Shown here one piece after another: positions 17,365-25,788 of a stretch of DNA of 64,000 nucleotides. The DNA lies in NCBI RefSeq assembly GCF_040905785.1, contig NZ_JBBDQW010000029.1, forward strand, positions 1 to 64,000. The letters are read 5' to 3'. This DNA comes from Tistlia sp040905785. Its GTDB lineage: Bacteria; Pseudomonadota; Alphaproteobacteria; Kiloniellales; DSM-21159. A program made the translations under genes and the position numbers. The notes beneath the pieces were generated by a model. It had not been told where the DNA came from, did no database searches, and was given only the letters and a program-made list of their open reading frames with translations. Numbering within the stretch: the first letter of the stretch is position 1; the number at the start of each line of letters is the position of its first letter.

Positions 17365-18671
17365 AACAGCAGCCCCGGCAGGTAGGTCGCGATCCGCGGG
17401 AAGACCATGATGATCGCCATGGCGAGGATCATCACCAGCGCATAGGGGATCACGGAGCGGTAGATGTCGGTCATGGAGATGCTCGGCGGCACGATGCCCT
17501 TGAGGTAGAAGAGATTGAAGCCGAAGGGCGGCGTCATGTAGCCGATTTCCATGTTGATGATGAAGAGGATGCCGAACCAGATCGGGTCGAAGCCCAGGGC
17601 GACGATCACCGGCACGAAGACCGGCAGCGTGATCAGCATGATGCCGAGCGGGTCGAGCACCATTGCCATCAGGAAGATGACCAGCTGGAACAGGATGACG
17701 GTGGCCCAGGGGCCGCCCGGCAGGTCCAGGACGAGCTCGCGGATCAGGTCCTGGGCGCCCATGCCCTGGTAGGCCGAGCTGAAGGCGTGGGCGGCGAAGA
17801 GAATCCACACGATCATGCCGGTCAGCCGGAAGGTGCGCCGCGAGGCCTCGCGGATCAGCGCCCAGTCGAGCCGCCGGTGGACGGCCGCCGAGACCAGCGC
17901 GCCGGCGACGCCGAGGGCCGCGGCCTCGGTCGGGGTGGCGATGCCGCCGATGATCGAGCCGAGCACCATGACCACGATCAGCATCGGCAGCAGCACCGCG
18001 CGCAGCGCCAGCAGCCGCTCGCGCCAGGTGCCGCGCTCCGCCGGCGGCAGGGCCGGGCCCAGCTCGGGCTGCAGCCAGCAGCGGATCGCGATGTAGCCGG
18101 AGATCAGCACCAGCAGCAGCAGCCCAGGCAGGATGCCGGCGGCGAACAGCTTGCCGACCGAATCGCCGGTGATGAGCGCGTAGAGGATCATGATCACCGA
18201 GGGCGGGATCAGGATGCCGAAGCCGCCGCCGGCGTTGATGCAGCCGAGCGCCATGCGCTTGTCGTAGCCGCGCTCGAGCATCGAGGGCAGCGCGATCGTG
18301 CCCATGGTCACCACGGCCGCGCCGCTGATGCCGCACATCGCCCCGAAGAGCGCGCAGATGCCGACCGTGCCGATCGCCAGCCCGCCCCTCACGCCGCCCC
18401 ACCAGAGGTGCATCATCCGGTAGAGGCTGCTGGCGACGCCGGTGCGTTCCAGGATCATCGCCATGAAGACGAACAGCGGGATGGCGAGCAGCGTGAAGCT
18501 GCCCATCGTGCTCCACATCTGGGAGGCGACGATGAAGAAGGCACCCGGCCCCCAGGTGAAGTAGAGGAAGATCACCGAGACACCGCCCAGCACGAAGACC
18601 AGCGGCAGGCCGAGCAGCAGGAAGAAGAGCAGCGCGCCGAAGAAGAGCAGCGTCAGGAGCTCGAGGCTCAC
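17361..18671 (-). CDS. dctM: TRAP transporter large permease subunit DctM
   Basis: 436 residues, about eleven to twelve membrane segments, DctM/IT superfamily. Recognisable family segments are FVFMAMILERTG, CGISGAAVVTMGTIALP, GGGFGILIPPSVIMI, ATPTEAAALGV and MGYxTPPFGFNLF-type MEIGYMTPPFGFNLF. It forms the Na+-driven translocation channel that works with DctQ and the periplasmic DctP. GTG at 18671 overlaps the TGA of dctQ by 3 bases, indicating coupling. The substrate is probably a carboxylate, judged from the family and from the neighbouring acyl-CoA ligase. Confidence 0.95.
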   Translation of the reverse strand: MSLELLTLLFFGALLFFLLLGLPLVFVLGGVSVIFLYFTWGPGAFFIVASQMWSTMGSFTLLAIPLFVFMAMILERTGVASSLYRMMHLWWGGVRGGLAIGTVGICALFGAMCGISGAAVVTMGTIALPSMLERGYDKRMALGCINAGGGFGILIPPSVIMILYALITGDSVGKLFAAGILPGLLLLVLISGYIAIRCWLQPELGPALPPAERGTWRERLLALRAVLLPMLIVVMVLGSIIGGIATPTEAAALGVAGALVSAAVHRRLDWALIREASRRTFRLTGMIVWILFAAHAFSSAYQGMGAQDLIRELVLDLPGGPWATVILFQLVIFLMAMVLDPLGIMLITLPVFVPVIVALGFDPIWFGILFIINMEIGYMTPPFGFNLFYLKGIVPPSISMTDIYRSVIPYALVMILAMAIIMVFPRIATYLPGLLF

Positions 18672-19219
18672 AGGCCCTTCTCCTGGCCTTCCGCCTCCGG
18701 CAGCACCTCCTCGTCGGCCGGCAGCAGGCCCAGCGCCTGCAGGTCGGCGATCAGCTTCGCCAAGCCCTGCAGCAGCACCAGCAGGGCCGCGATCGGGATC
18801 AGCAGCTTGAGCGGCCAGATCGGCGGATTCCAGGCCGACATGGAGGTCTCGAGCCGCGCGGTCGACTGCCAGGCGATCGAGCTGCCGAAGTACAGCAGCG
18901 CGCCGATGAAGACGAACAGCAGCACCGAGGTCGCCACGTCGACCGCCGCCCTCGCCCGGGGCGGCAGCGCGCCGTGCAGGATGTCGACGTTGGCGTGGCC
19001 GGAATGGACCAGCAGGTAGGCGCCCGAGAGCAGCGCGTAGGCGCCGAACAGCATCTGCGCCAGCTCGCCGGTCCACACCGCCGGCCGCCCCAGCCAGTAG
19101 CGCAGCCCGACCTCGAGCAGGAGCAGGGCGAAGATCGGCAGGACCAGGTAGGCGGCGACGGCGCCGATCCGGTCGTTCAGGCGGGTGATGCCCCGGGCGA
19201 AGCGGCACAGGACGTTCAT
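18668..19219 (-). CDS. dctQ: TRAP transporter small permease subunit DctQ
   Basis: 183 residues with four predicted membrane helices (about 18-40, 50-70, 88-110 and 130-155), the DctQ topology. The motif GELAQMLFGAYALL is typical. The C-terminal 25 residues are acidic and cytoplasmic. It bridges the periplasmic binding protein and DctM. It is separated from dctP by 118 bases with a strong hairpin and overlaps dctM by 4 bases. Confidence 0.92.
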   Translation of the reverse strand: MNVLCRFARGITRLNDRIGAVAAYLVLPIFALLLLEVGLRYWLGRPAVWTGELAQMLFGAYALLSGAYLLVHSGHANVDILHGALPPRARAAVDVATSVLLFVFIGALLYFGSSIAWQSTARLETSMSAWNPPIWPLKLLIPIAALLVLLQGLAKLIADLQALGLLPADEEVLPEAEGQEKGL

Positions 19220-19286
19220 GGGACCTCGCGGGCCGGGGGGCGGGCCGGGTGCAGGCCGAAGGAGCGGCCGCCTTCCGCACAGGAGC

Positions 19287-19327
19287 CGGCGCCGCCCCGC
19301 CTCGACGGCGGGACGGGGGCGGCGCCG
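19287..19327 (-). terminator. Strong hairpin between dctP and dctQ
   Basis: 12-bp perfect inverted repeat (19287-19298 with 19316-19327), all G and C, with a 17-base loop that itself can pair GCC/GGC. It lies just after the dctP stop, without a T-run. Such hairpins often stabilise the 3' end of the binding-protein mRNA or partly terminate transcription so that DctP exceeds the permease subunits. Confidence 0.6.
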
Positions 19328-19337
19328 AGGCCGCTCG

Positions 19338-20381
19338 TCAGTCGGCGCTCTCGATGTAGCCGAGGTCGGCCATGAAGGACTTGAGATTGGCCAGCGCCTC
19401 GGCCGCCTTCTCGCCCTTCTCGGCCTCGCGCTCCCAGCTCTGGCGGGCGACCTCGGTGATCTCCTGCATCACCTCGTCGGGCAGCTGCATGACCTGGACG
19501 TCCTGGTCCCGCATGGCGTTGGCGAGCGCGATCTTCTCCTTGTACTGGTACTCGTTGGTGCGGAACCAGAACTGCTCCTCGAGCGCGTTGAGCACCGTCT
19601 CGCGGATATCCTCCGGCAGCTCGTCGAGCGCCTCCTGGTTGATCACGAAGGCATCGGTGCCGGCGATGTTGAGCGGCGGCAGGACGTGGTACTTCGCGAC
19701 CTCGTAAAGGCCCATGCTGCTGGCGCCCTGGGCGGCACCCCAGTGCGCGCCGTCGACGACGCCGGTGGCGAGCGCGGGATAGAGCTCCGGCCCCGAGACG
19801 TAGGAGGCCGCGGCGCCGGCCTCGGTCAGGAACTCCTGGAGCGCGCCCGACGAGCGGATCTTGAGGCTGCGGAAGTCGGACATGGTCTCGATCTGCCGCT
19901 TCACCACCATCTCCGTCGGGTAGACCTTGTCGGTCGAGTAGTAGACGCCGTACTCGGCGGCCTCCTCGCGCAGCATCTGCTCCAGCCCGAGGCTCTTGTG
20001 GAAGTAGGCCGCCTCCCAGACCTCGCGGAAGGCGAAGGGCAGGCCCGAGGCGATCCCCGCGGTCGAGACCTTGTCGCGGATGTAGGCGGGCGAGATGGTG
20101 CCCATCTGGACGACGCCGCGGCTGACCGCGTCGAAGATGTCGGTCGCCGGGACCAGCGCGCCGGCCTCGTGCAGCTGGAGCACGAGCCGCCCGCCGGTCT
20201 GCTCCTCGAGCGTCGACTTCAGCCGCTCCAGGCTGTCGGTGTAGGAGCTCGAGGCGCTCGGCCAGTGGCTCTGCACCCGCCAGCGGATCGTGTCCTGGGC
20301 GCCGGCATCGGCCCAGCCCAGGCCCGCGGCGACGACGACGGCGGCGATCAGCGCCACCTTGTTCCTGATCGTGAAGCGCAT
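19338..20381 (-). CDS. dctP: TRAP transporter substrate-binding protein DctP
   Basis: 347 residues. Signal peptide about 1-29 (VALIAAVVVAAGLGWADAGAQ, given as 21 in two parts: VALIAAVVVAAG and LGWADAGAQ). The mature protein follows the DctP fold, with FAFREVWEAAYF, MSDFRSLKIRSSG and GAHWGAAQGASSMG segments. The conserved arginine R in LKIRSSG is the usual salt-bridge partner of a substrate carboxylate. RBS GGGAGGAG precedes the ATG at 20381; the longer open frame upstream is not conserved. It is the first gene of the dctPQM-thioesterase operon and shares its upstream region, with two copies of the AATTCC-type operator, with the divergent acyl-CoA ligase. Confidence 0.95.
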   Translation of the reverse strand: MRFTIRNKVALIAAVVVAAGLGWADAGAQDTIRWRVQSHWPSASSSYTDSLERLKSTLEEQTGGRLVLQLHEAGALVPATDIFDAVSRGVVQMGTISPAYIRDKVSTAGIASGLPFAFREVWEAAYFHKSLGLEQMLREEAAEYGVYYSTDKVYPTEMVVKRQIETMSDFRSLKIRSSGALQEFLTEAGAAASYVSGPELYPALATGVVDGAHWGAAQGASSMGLYEVAKYHVLPPLNIAGTDAFVINQEALDELPEDIRETVLNALEEQFWFRTNEYQYKEKIALANAMRDQDVQVMQLPDEVMQEITEVARQSWEREAEKGEKAAEALANLKSFMADLGYIESAD

Positions 20382-20460
20382 CCGACTCCTCCCATCGTGA
20401 GACGCCGCGCGTCGGCGGCGCCCGGTTTCTTGTTCCCGGCGCCGAGGAGGGCGGCGGGCG

Positions 20461-20486
20461 AATTTTGCACCGCAGAAATTTGTCCC
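20461..20486 (-). promoter_or_regulatory. Operator copy 2 (dctP-proximal)
   Basis: AATTTTGC-ACC-GCAGAAAT with third half-site TGTCCC at 20481-20486. It aligns base for base with the copy at 20552 at 20 of 28 positions when one flanking base is included. It lies 80 bases upstream of the dctP start and is the most degenerate of the four copies. No convincing -35/-10 pair for dctP was found next to it. Confidence 0.5.
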
Positions 20487-20551
20487 GCAGCCCATCAACG
20501 GTAGGAGACTCCCCGCAAAGGGTCAACAGCGGGCGCGGGGCAGGCGGGACG

Positions 20552-20610
20552 AATTCCGCCGCGCAGAATTGAATCCCGTCAAATTGACCCTTTTGGCCAC
20601 GCTGTGCCAG
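20552..20610 (+). promoter_or_regulatory. Operator-promoter module 3 (ligase-proximal)
   Basis: AATTCCGC-CGC-GCAGAATT (20552-20570), third half-site AATCCC at 20572-20577, TTGACC at 20584-20589 and GCTGTGCCAG at 20601-20610. TTGACC to GCTGTG spacing (11 bases) is identical to module 1 at 12478. It probably drives the acyl-CoA ligase and IclR genes. Together with the copy at 20461 it fills most of the 327-base gap 20382-20708; nothing else was seen there. Confidence 0.65.
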
Positions 20611-20708
20611 ACTTGCCCGGCGCCGGCCGCGGGCGTCGGCGGCGGCCCGGCGGCGGCGGCCCGGCACCGCTGCCGGAGCGCCGCCGAAAGGGAGGGCCGC
20701 GAGACCCG

Positions 20709-22382
20709 ATGTTCGAGCGCCATCTCAAGGTCTGGCCCGCCGGCCTGCCCCGCCGGCTGAGCGTGCCGGAGCGGACGATCGCCGCCAATCTCGAGGCGAC
20801 CGCCCGCCGTTTCGGCGAGCGCACGGCGACGATCTTCCACGGCCGCACGACGACCTATGCCGCGCTCAACGAGCAGGTCGAGCGCCTGGCCGGCTACCTG
20901 CAGAAGCGCGCAGGCGTCGCCAGGGGCGACCGCGTCCTCCTGTTCATGCAGAACAGCCCGCAGTTCATCGTCGCCTACTACGCGATCCTGCGCGCCGACG
21001 CGGTGGTCGTCCCGGTCAGCCCGATGAACCGGGCGGGCGAGCTCGAGCACCTCGTCGCCGACACCGGCGCCAGGGTCGCCTTCGCCGGGCAGGAGCTGCT
21101 CGAGGCGCTCGCCGGGCAGCTGCGCGCGGGGGCGCTCACCACCGTCGTCGCCGCGGCCTATGCCGACGCGGCCGATCCCGGCTTCGACCTGCCGCTGCCG
21201 GCGCCGCTCGACCGCCCGTCGCCGCCGGACTACGGGATGCCCGGGGTGGTCCGCTGGGCCGAGGCGCTCGCCTCGGGCGAGCGGGCCGACCCGCCGCGCG
21301 CGGGGCCCGACGACCTGGCGGTCATCCCCTACAGCTCCGGCACCACGGGGCGGCCGCGCGGCTGCATGCACACCCACCGCACGGTCATGACGACGATCGT
21401 CGGCGGCATCGCCTGGAACCCCATGAGCGAGCAGGACGTCAGCCTCGTCGCGCTGCCGCTGTTCCACGTCACCGGCATGCAGAACTCCATGAACGCGCCG
21501 ATCCACGTCGGCGGCAGCCTCGTCGTCATGGTGCGCTGGGACCGCCGGGTGGCGGCGGAGCTGATCCGGCGCCACCGCGTGACCCGCTGGCGCAGCATCT
21601 CGACGATGGCGATCGACCTGGTTACGGACCCCGACGCCGGCCGCTACGACCTCAGCAGCCTGCGCGCGATCGGCGGCGGCGGCGCGGCCATGCCGGCGGG
21701 GATCGCCGACCGGCTGAAGGCGCTCACAGGCTGCGAATACGTCGAGGGCTACGGCCTGTCGGAAACCATGGCCGCGACCCACACCAACCCGATCGCCCGG
21801 CCGCGGCGCCAATGCTTGGGGGTGCCCCTGTTCGAGGTCGACAGCCGGATCCTGGAGATCGGCACCGACAGGCAGCTGGGGCCGGACCAGCCGGGCGAGC
21901 TGGTCATCGACGCGCCCCAGGTGTTCAAGGGCTACTGGAACGACCCCGAGGGCACGCGCGCCGCCTTCCTCGAGCTCGAGGGCAGGCCCTTCTTCCGCAC
22001 CGGCGACATCGCCTACTACGACGAGGAGGGCTACTTCTACCTCGTCGACCGGCTGAAACGCATGATCAACTGCGCCGGCCTCAAGGTCTGGCCGGCCGAG
22101 GTCGAGACGCTGATGCACCGCCACCCGGCGATCGCGGAGGTCTGCGTCGTCGCCGCGCCGGACGAGCGCCGGGGCGAAAGCGTCAAGGCCTACGTGGCGC
22201 TGCGCGCGGAGATGAGGGGCCAGGTCGGGGAAGCCGAGATCCTGGCCTGGTGCCGCGGCGAGATGGCCGCCTACAAGTGCCCCCGCACCGTCGCCTTCCT
22301 GGACGCGCTGCCCCGCTCGCCGACCGGCAAGCTGCAGTGGAAGGAGCTGCAGGACCGCGAGCGCCGGGGCGACGCGCCGTGA
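20709..22382 (+). CDS. AMP-forming acyl-CoA ligase
   Basis: 557 residues, ANL superfamily. AMP-binding loop YSSGTTGRPRG at 208-218, a GYGLSETMA motif for the A5 region, FFRTGDIAYYDEEGYFYLVDR for A7/A8, and catalytic lysine K541 in SPTGKLQW. It activates a carboxylic acid to acyl-AMP and then acyl-CoA in the cytoplasm. The fusion of ligase, IclR and TRAP genes around one regulatory region implies activation of the acid imported by dctPQM. Start at ATG 20709; the preceding in-frame codons are G/C-rich and unconserved. LvaE of the levulinate pathway belongs to this superfamily, but substrate cannot be read from sequence. Confidence 0.92.
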   Translation: MFERHLKVWPAGLPRRLSVPERTIAANLEATARRFGERTATIFHGRTTTYAALNEQVERLAGYLQKRAGVARGDRVLLFMQNSPQFIVAYYAILRADAVVVPVSPMNRAGELEHLVADTGARVAFAGQELLEALAGQLRAGALTTVVAAAYADAADPGFDLPLPAPLDRPSPPDYGMPGVVRWAEALASGERADPPRAGPDDLAVIPYSSGTTGRPRGCMHTHRTVMTTIVGGIAWNPMSEQDVSLVALPLFHVTGMQNSMNAPIHVGGSLVVMVRWDRRVAAELIRRHRVTRWRSISTMAIDLVTDPDAGRYDLSSLRAIGGGGAAMPAGIADRLKALTGCEYVEGYGLSETMAATHTNPIARPRRQCLGVPLFEVDSRILEIGTDRQLGPDQPGELVIDAPQVFKGYWNDPEGTRAAFLELEGRPFFRTGDIAYYDEEGYFYLVDRLKRMINCAGLKVWPAEVETLMHRHPAIAEVCVVAAPDERRGESVKAYVALRAEMRGQVGEAEILAWCRGEMAAYKCPRTVAFLDALPRSPTGKLQWKELQDRERRGDAP

Positions 22383-22500
22383 CCCGCGAGCGCAGCGCGA
22401 CGGGGCCGGCTTGCCGCCGCACCGCTTTCCGCTTATCTGCCGGGACCGCGCCGCCGGGGGCGGTCATGGATCACAGCGCGCCAGACGAGGATCTTCGAGG

Positions 22501-23340
22501 GTGAGAAAGCGATCGAACTACGCGGGACCGGGCGGGGCGCTCGGCGATCCCGGCAAGCCGCTCGAGAGCGAGCGCCAATTCGTCTCGGCGCTGCACCGGG
22601 GCCTGGAGATCCTGCGTGCCTTCCGCCCGACCGACGCCGGCCTCGGCAACCTGGAGCTCGCGCAGCGCACCGGCCTGCCGACCTCCACCGTCTCGCGCCT
22701 GACCTACACCCTGAGCATGCTCGGCTACCTGGTCTACGACGAGGCGACCGGGCGCTACCGCATGGGCGTCTCGGTGCTCAGCCTGGGCTATGCCTGCCTG
22801 GGCGGCATGAAGATCCGGGAAACGGCGCGCATCTACATGCAGGAGATGGCCGACAAGGCCGGCCCCGGCGTGCTGGTGGCGCTGGGTAGCCGCGACCAGC
22901 TCAGCATGACCTACGTCGCCTGCGCGCGCTCGGGCGGCATGATCTCGCTCCAGCTCGACGTCGGCTCGCGCATCTCCCTCGCGCGCTCGGCCATGGGCCG
23001 CGCCTACCTGGCCGGCGCCAGCGAGGAGGAGCGTGGACCGCTGCTCGAGAAGATCCGCGAGCGGGTCGGCGAGGAGAGCTGGCCGCGCATGGAGGACGAG
23101 ATCCTGGAGGCCGTCGAGCAGGTCCGGACCAAGGGCTTCTACACCAACCTCGGCCAGTGGCAGTCCGACGTCCACGCGGTCGCGGCGCCCTACCGCTCGC
23201 CCGAGAGCGGCTCGCCGCTGCTCGCCTTCAATTGCGGCGGGCCGGCCTATTTGCTGCCGAAGGAGCGGCTCGAGGAGGAACTCGGACCGCGGCTCGTGCA
23301 GCTGGTGGCCACCGTCTCGCGGGCCGGCGCGGCGATCTAG
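22501..23340 (+). CDS. IclR family transcriptional regulator
   Basis: 279 residues from GTG 22501. An N-terminal winged helix (about 22-85: FVSALHRGLEILRAF, LPTSTVSRLTYTLSMLGYL, YRMGVSVLSLGYA) is followed by the IclR effector domain (100-270), which binds small organic acids. The segment ISLARSAMGRAYLAG is typical. IclR proteins bind palindromes as pairs of dimers, and the three-half-site operators near this gene fit that mode. It lies 118 bases downstream of the acyl-CoA ligase gene, probably in the same operon, and would be self-regulated through the operator at 20552. No ATG is in frame at the conserved start. Confidence 0.9.
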   Translation: MRKRSNYAGPGGALGDPGKPLESERQFVSALHRGLEILRAFRPTDAGLGNLELAQRTGLPTSTVSRLTYTLSMLGYLVYDEATGRYRMGVSVLSLGYACLGGMKIRETARIYMQEMADKAGPGVLVALGSRDQLSMTYVACARSGGMISLQLDVGSRISLARSAMGRAYLAGASEEERGPLLEKIRERVGEESWPRMEDEILEAVEQVRTKGFYTNLGQWQSDVHAVAAPYRSPESGSPLLAFNCGGPAYLLPKERLEEELGPRLVQLVATVSRAGAAI

Positions 23341-23360
23341 CCGGCAGGACTCCCGCTCCC

Positions 23361-24422
23361 TCAGACGGTCGCCACCGGCGACACCGGCGAGCCGACCGCG
23401 CCGGGCAGCCTGAGCGGCGGCGCGGTCAGCAGGAAGCGGTAGCGGCCGCGGGCGCGCAGCCAGTCGGCGAGCGGCGTCAGGTGCCAGAGCTCGCCGAGCG
23501 GAATGCCGGTCTTGAACAGGCAGTGCTCGTGCAGCGGCAGGCCCGAGCAGCGGGCGGCGGCGCCCGGCTCCGCCGGCAGGGCCTCGACCGCGTAGTTGTC
23601 CGCGATCAGCGCGGCGAGACCGCAGTCGGTGACCCAGTTCAGGAGCCGCGCGTCCCGGCCGTTCAGCACCGCGGCCGCCCCGTGCAGCCGTGCCGGGTCG
23701 GGCTCGCGGGCCATCTCCAGGACGATGTCGGCGAAGCCGGTGTGCAGGCAGACCATGTCGCCCCGCTCGACCTCGACGCCGTCGGCCTCGAGAATGCCCA
23801 TCAGGCGGTCGTAGCCGACCAGGGTGCGCGCGTCGCCCAGGTGGGCGCGCAGGTCGATCATCGCGGCGCGCCCCTGGACGCCGTGCGCCGCCAGGTTCTC
23901 GATGCCCAGGGCGCCGGCCCGCGAGGTGCTCCGCTCGGGCATCCGCGACGGCAGCCCCGCGTCCTCCGGGTCGTCCGGCCCGACGATCTCCCGTCCGGCG
24001 CGGAAGCCGTTGTAGTAGACGCGCTCGGCGACCCCGTCGCCGTCGGCATCGAACTGCGAGCCGACGTGGCAGAGCGCGTCCCATTGGGTCGAGTACTGCA
24101 GGTGCAGGATCGCGAGGTCGTCGCAGAAGACGTCGGTCGGCTCCTCGCCGGGCGCGGCGGCCGAGGGCACGGCGTTGAAGTTGGCCCGGTCGCCGCGCAG
24201 GGTCGGCCGCAGGATCGGCGGCTTGCGGCGCGGGTTGAGGTCGCTGCCGCCCGGGTAGTCGAGCGGCAGCGACAGCGAAAAGGTCAGCCCCTCCTTGGCC
24301 TCGGCGAGCCCCTGAAGCACCTTGTCGCGATCGACGAGGTTCATCCGGCCGAGTTGGTCGTCGGCGCCGAACTCGCCCCAGTTCGAGCCTTCGGGGCGGT
24401 GCTTCCAGCGTGCCTCGGTCAT
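23361..24422 (-). CDS. Cyclase family protein (kynurenine-formamidase-like)
   Basis: 353 residues. The fold is that of the cyclase/formamidase family (HTQLDxxxH metal motif). Here the first motif reads QYSTQWDALCHVG, so the usual HxGTHxDxPxH is partly degenerate, and HEHCLFKTGIPLGELWHL near the C-terminus is intact. Family members are metal-dependent hydrolases acting on amides, lactones or ring keto-acids. RBS GGGAGGAAGC precedes the ATG. It is the last gene of the epimerase, monooxygenase, cyclase operon, so ring or lactone opening after Baeyer-Villiger oxidation is a reasonable inference. Confidence 0.85.
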   Translation of the reverse strand: MTEARWKHRPEGSNWGEFGADDQLGRMNLVDRDKVLQGLAEAKEGLTFSLSLPLDYPGGSDLNPRRKPPILRPTLRGDRANFNAVPSAAAPGEEPTDVFCDDLAILHLQYSTQWDALCHVGSQFDADGDGVAERVYYNGFRAGREIVGPDDPEDAGLPSRMPERSTSRAGALGIENLAAHGVQGRAAMIDLRAHLGDARTLVGYDRLMGILEADGVEVERGDMVCLHTGFADIVLEMAREPDPARLHGAAAVLNGRDARLLNWVTDCGLAALIADNYAVEALPAEPGAAARCSGLPLHEHCLFKTGIPLGELWHLTPLADWLRARGRYRFLLTAPPLRLPGAVGSPVSPVATV

Positions 24423-24443
24423 GCTTCCTCCCCGGCGCCGGCC

Positions 24444-25787
24444 TCAGCGGCCCGCCACGCCCTTCTGCAGGTCGTTACTCATCTGGCGCGCATAGTGCCG
24501 GTAGTCGACCTCCAGCCGGTAGCGCGCGCTGTCGAGGTAGGTCCGGCGCTGCCTCTCGAGGTGGGCCTCGACCTCCTGCCGGCGGACCTCGTCGTCGGGC
24601 AGTCGGATAGCGCCGGACAGGACGCCGGCGATCCAGCGGCCCTGGATCTCGACGAGCGGGATCGTCGGGCCGATCGGCTGGACCAGGCCGGCGAAGATCA
24701 GGCCCGGATGCTCGAGGCTGAGCATGCGGCGGTAGAGGCGGCCGGCCTGTCGATCGGGGTCGAAGACCTCCGGCGACAGGAAGGGGAAGGTGATGTTGTA
24801 GCCGGTGGCGTGGACGATCGCGTCGAGCGGCTCCTCGCTGCCGTCGACAAAGGCGACGCGCTTGCCGCGCAGCTCGGCGACGTTCGGCTTCACGGTGATG
24901 TAGCCGTGTCCGACGTAGGGCAGCAGCTCCTGGCTGAGCGTCGCGTGCTCGCGCCACATCGGATGCGCCGGCCGCGGCAGCCCGAAGCGGCGCTGGTCGC
25001 CGGCGAGCAGGCGCACCAGCCAGGACATGATCCGGCGTGTTGTCGTGGTCGGCAGGTGGAGCCTCCGGGCGATGAAGCCCGAGACCTGGTCGACCGGGCG
25101 TCCCAGCAGGTACTTCGGCATGACCCAGGCGCTGCGGCGCGTCGAGAGGAAGACGTGGCGGGCGCCGCGGGCGAGGTCGACGGCGATGTCGACCGCGGAG
25201 TTGCCGATCCCGACCACCAGCACCCGCTTGTCCCGGAAGGGCTCCGCCGTGCGGTAGTGGTGCGAATGGATCTGCAGGCCGTCGAAGGTGCCCGGGAAGT
25301 CCGGCAGCCTGGGGTCGGACAGGTGGCCGTTGGCGACGACCACGGCCCGGTAGTGCCGCTCCTCGCCCGTCGAGAGGCGGACCCGGAAGCCCTCGCCGGC
25401 CGGCACGACCGCGCTCACCTCGGTGCGGAAGGTGACGCGCTCACGGATGCCGAAGCGCTCGGCGTAGGCCTCGAGATAGGCGCAGAACTGCTCGTGGGAC
25501 AGGAAATCGGGCAGCGAGGGGTCGATGGGGAAGTCGCTGTAGCCGAGGTTCGGACGCGAAGTGTCGATGTGCAGCGAGGCGTAGCAGGAGCTCTGGCCGT
25601 TGTCGTTGCCGTAGCGCCACATGCCGCCGACGCTCGAGCCCTTCTCGAAGATGTCGAAGGCGAGACCCTGCTCCTTGAGCGCCTTGGCGACCGTCACGCC
25701 CGAGGAGCCGGCCCCGACGATGCAGATGGCGGCCCCGCCCTGCGTCGCGCGTGCCGGAGCGCGCCGCGAATCTTCGCCGTCGGACAC
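24444..25787 (-). CDS. Flavin-containing monooxygenase (FMO/BVMO type)
   Basis: 447 residues. First Rossmann motif CIVGAGSSG (22-30) for FAD, second motif VLVVGIGNSAVDIAVDL for NADPH, and the FMO fingerprint FPGTFDGLQIHSHHY between them. Class-B flavoproteins of this kind oxygenate soft nucleophiles or insert oxygen into ketones. GTG at 25787 lies one base after the TGA of the epimerase gene, with GGGAGGACTGAG upstream, so they are co-translated. The longer open frame would add 37 residues without conservation. Substrate unknown. Confidence 0.9.
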   Translation of the reverse strand: MSDGEDSRRAPARATQGGAAICIVGAGSSGVTVAKALKEQGLAFDIFEKGSSVGGMWRYGNDNGQSSCYASLHIDTSRPNLGYSDFPIDPSLPDFLSHEQFCAYLEAYAERFGIRERVTFRTEVSAVVPAGEGFRVRLSTGEERHYRAVVVANGHLSDPRLPDFPGTFDGLQIHSHHYRTAEPFRDKRVLVVGIGNSAVDIAVDLARGARHVFLSTRRSAWVMPKYLLGRPVDQVSGFIARRLHLPTTTTRRIMSWLVRLLAGDQRRFGLPRPAHPMWREHATLSQELLPYVGHGYITVKPNVAELRGKRVAFVDGSEEPLDAIVHATGYNITFPFLSPEVFDPDRQAGRLYRRMLSLEHPGLIFAGLVQPIGPTIPLVEIQGRWIAGVLSGAIRLPDDEVRRQEVEAHLERQRRTYLDSARYRLEVDYRHYARQMSNDLQKGVAGR

Positions 25788-25788
25788 C

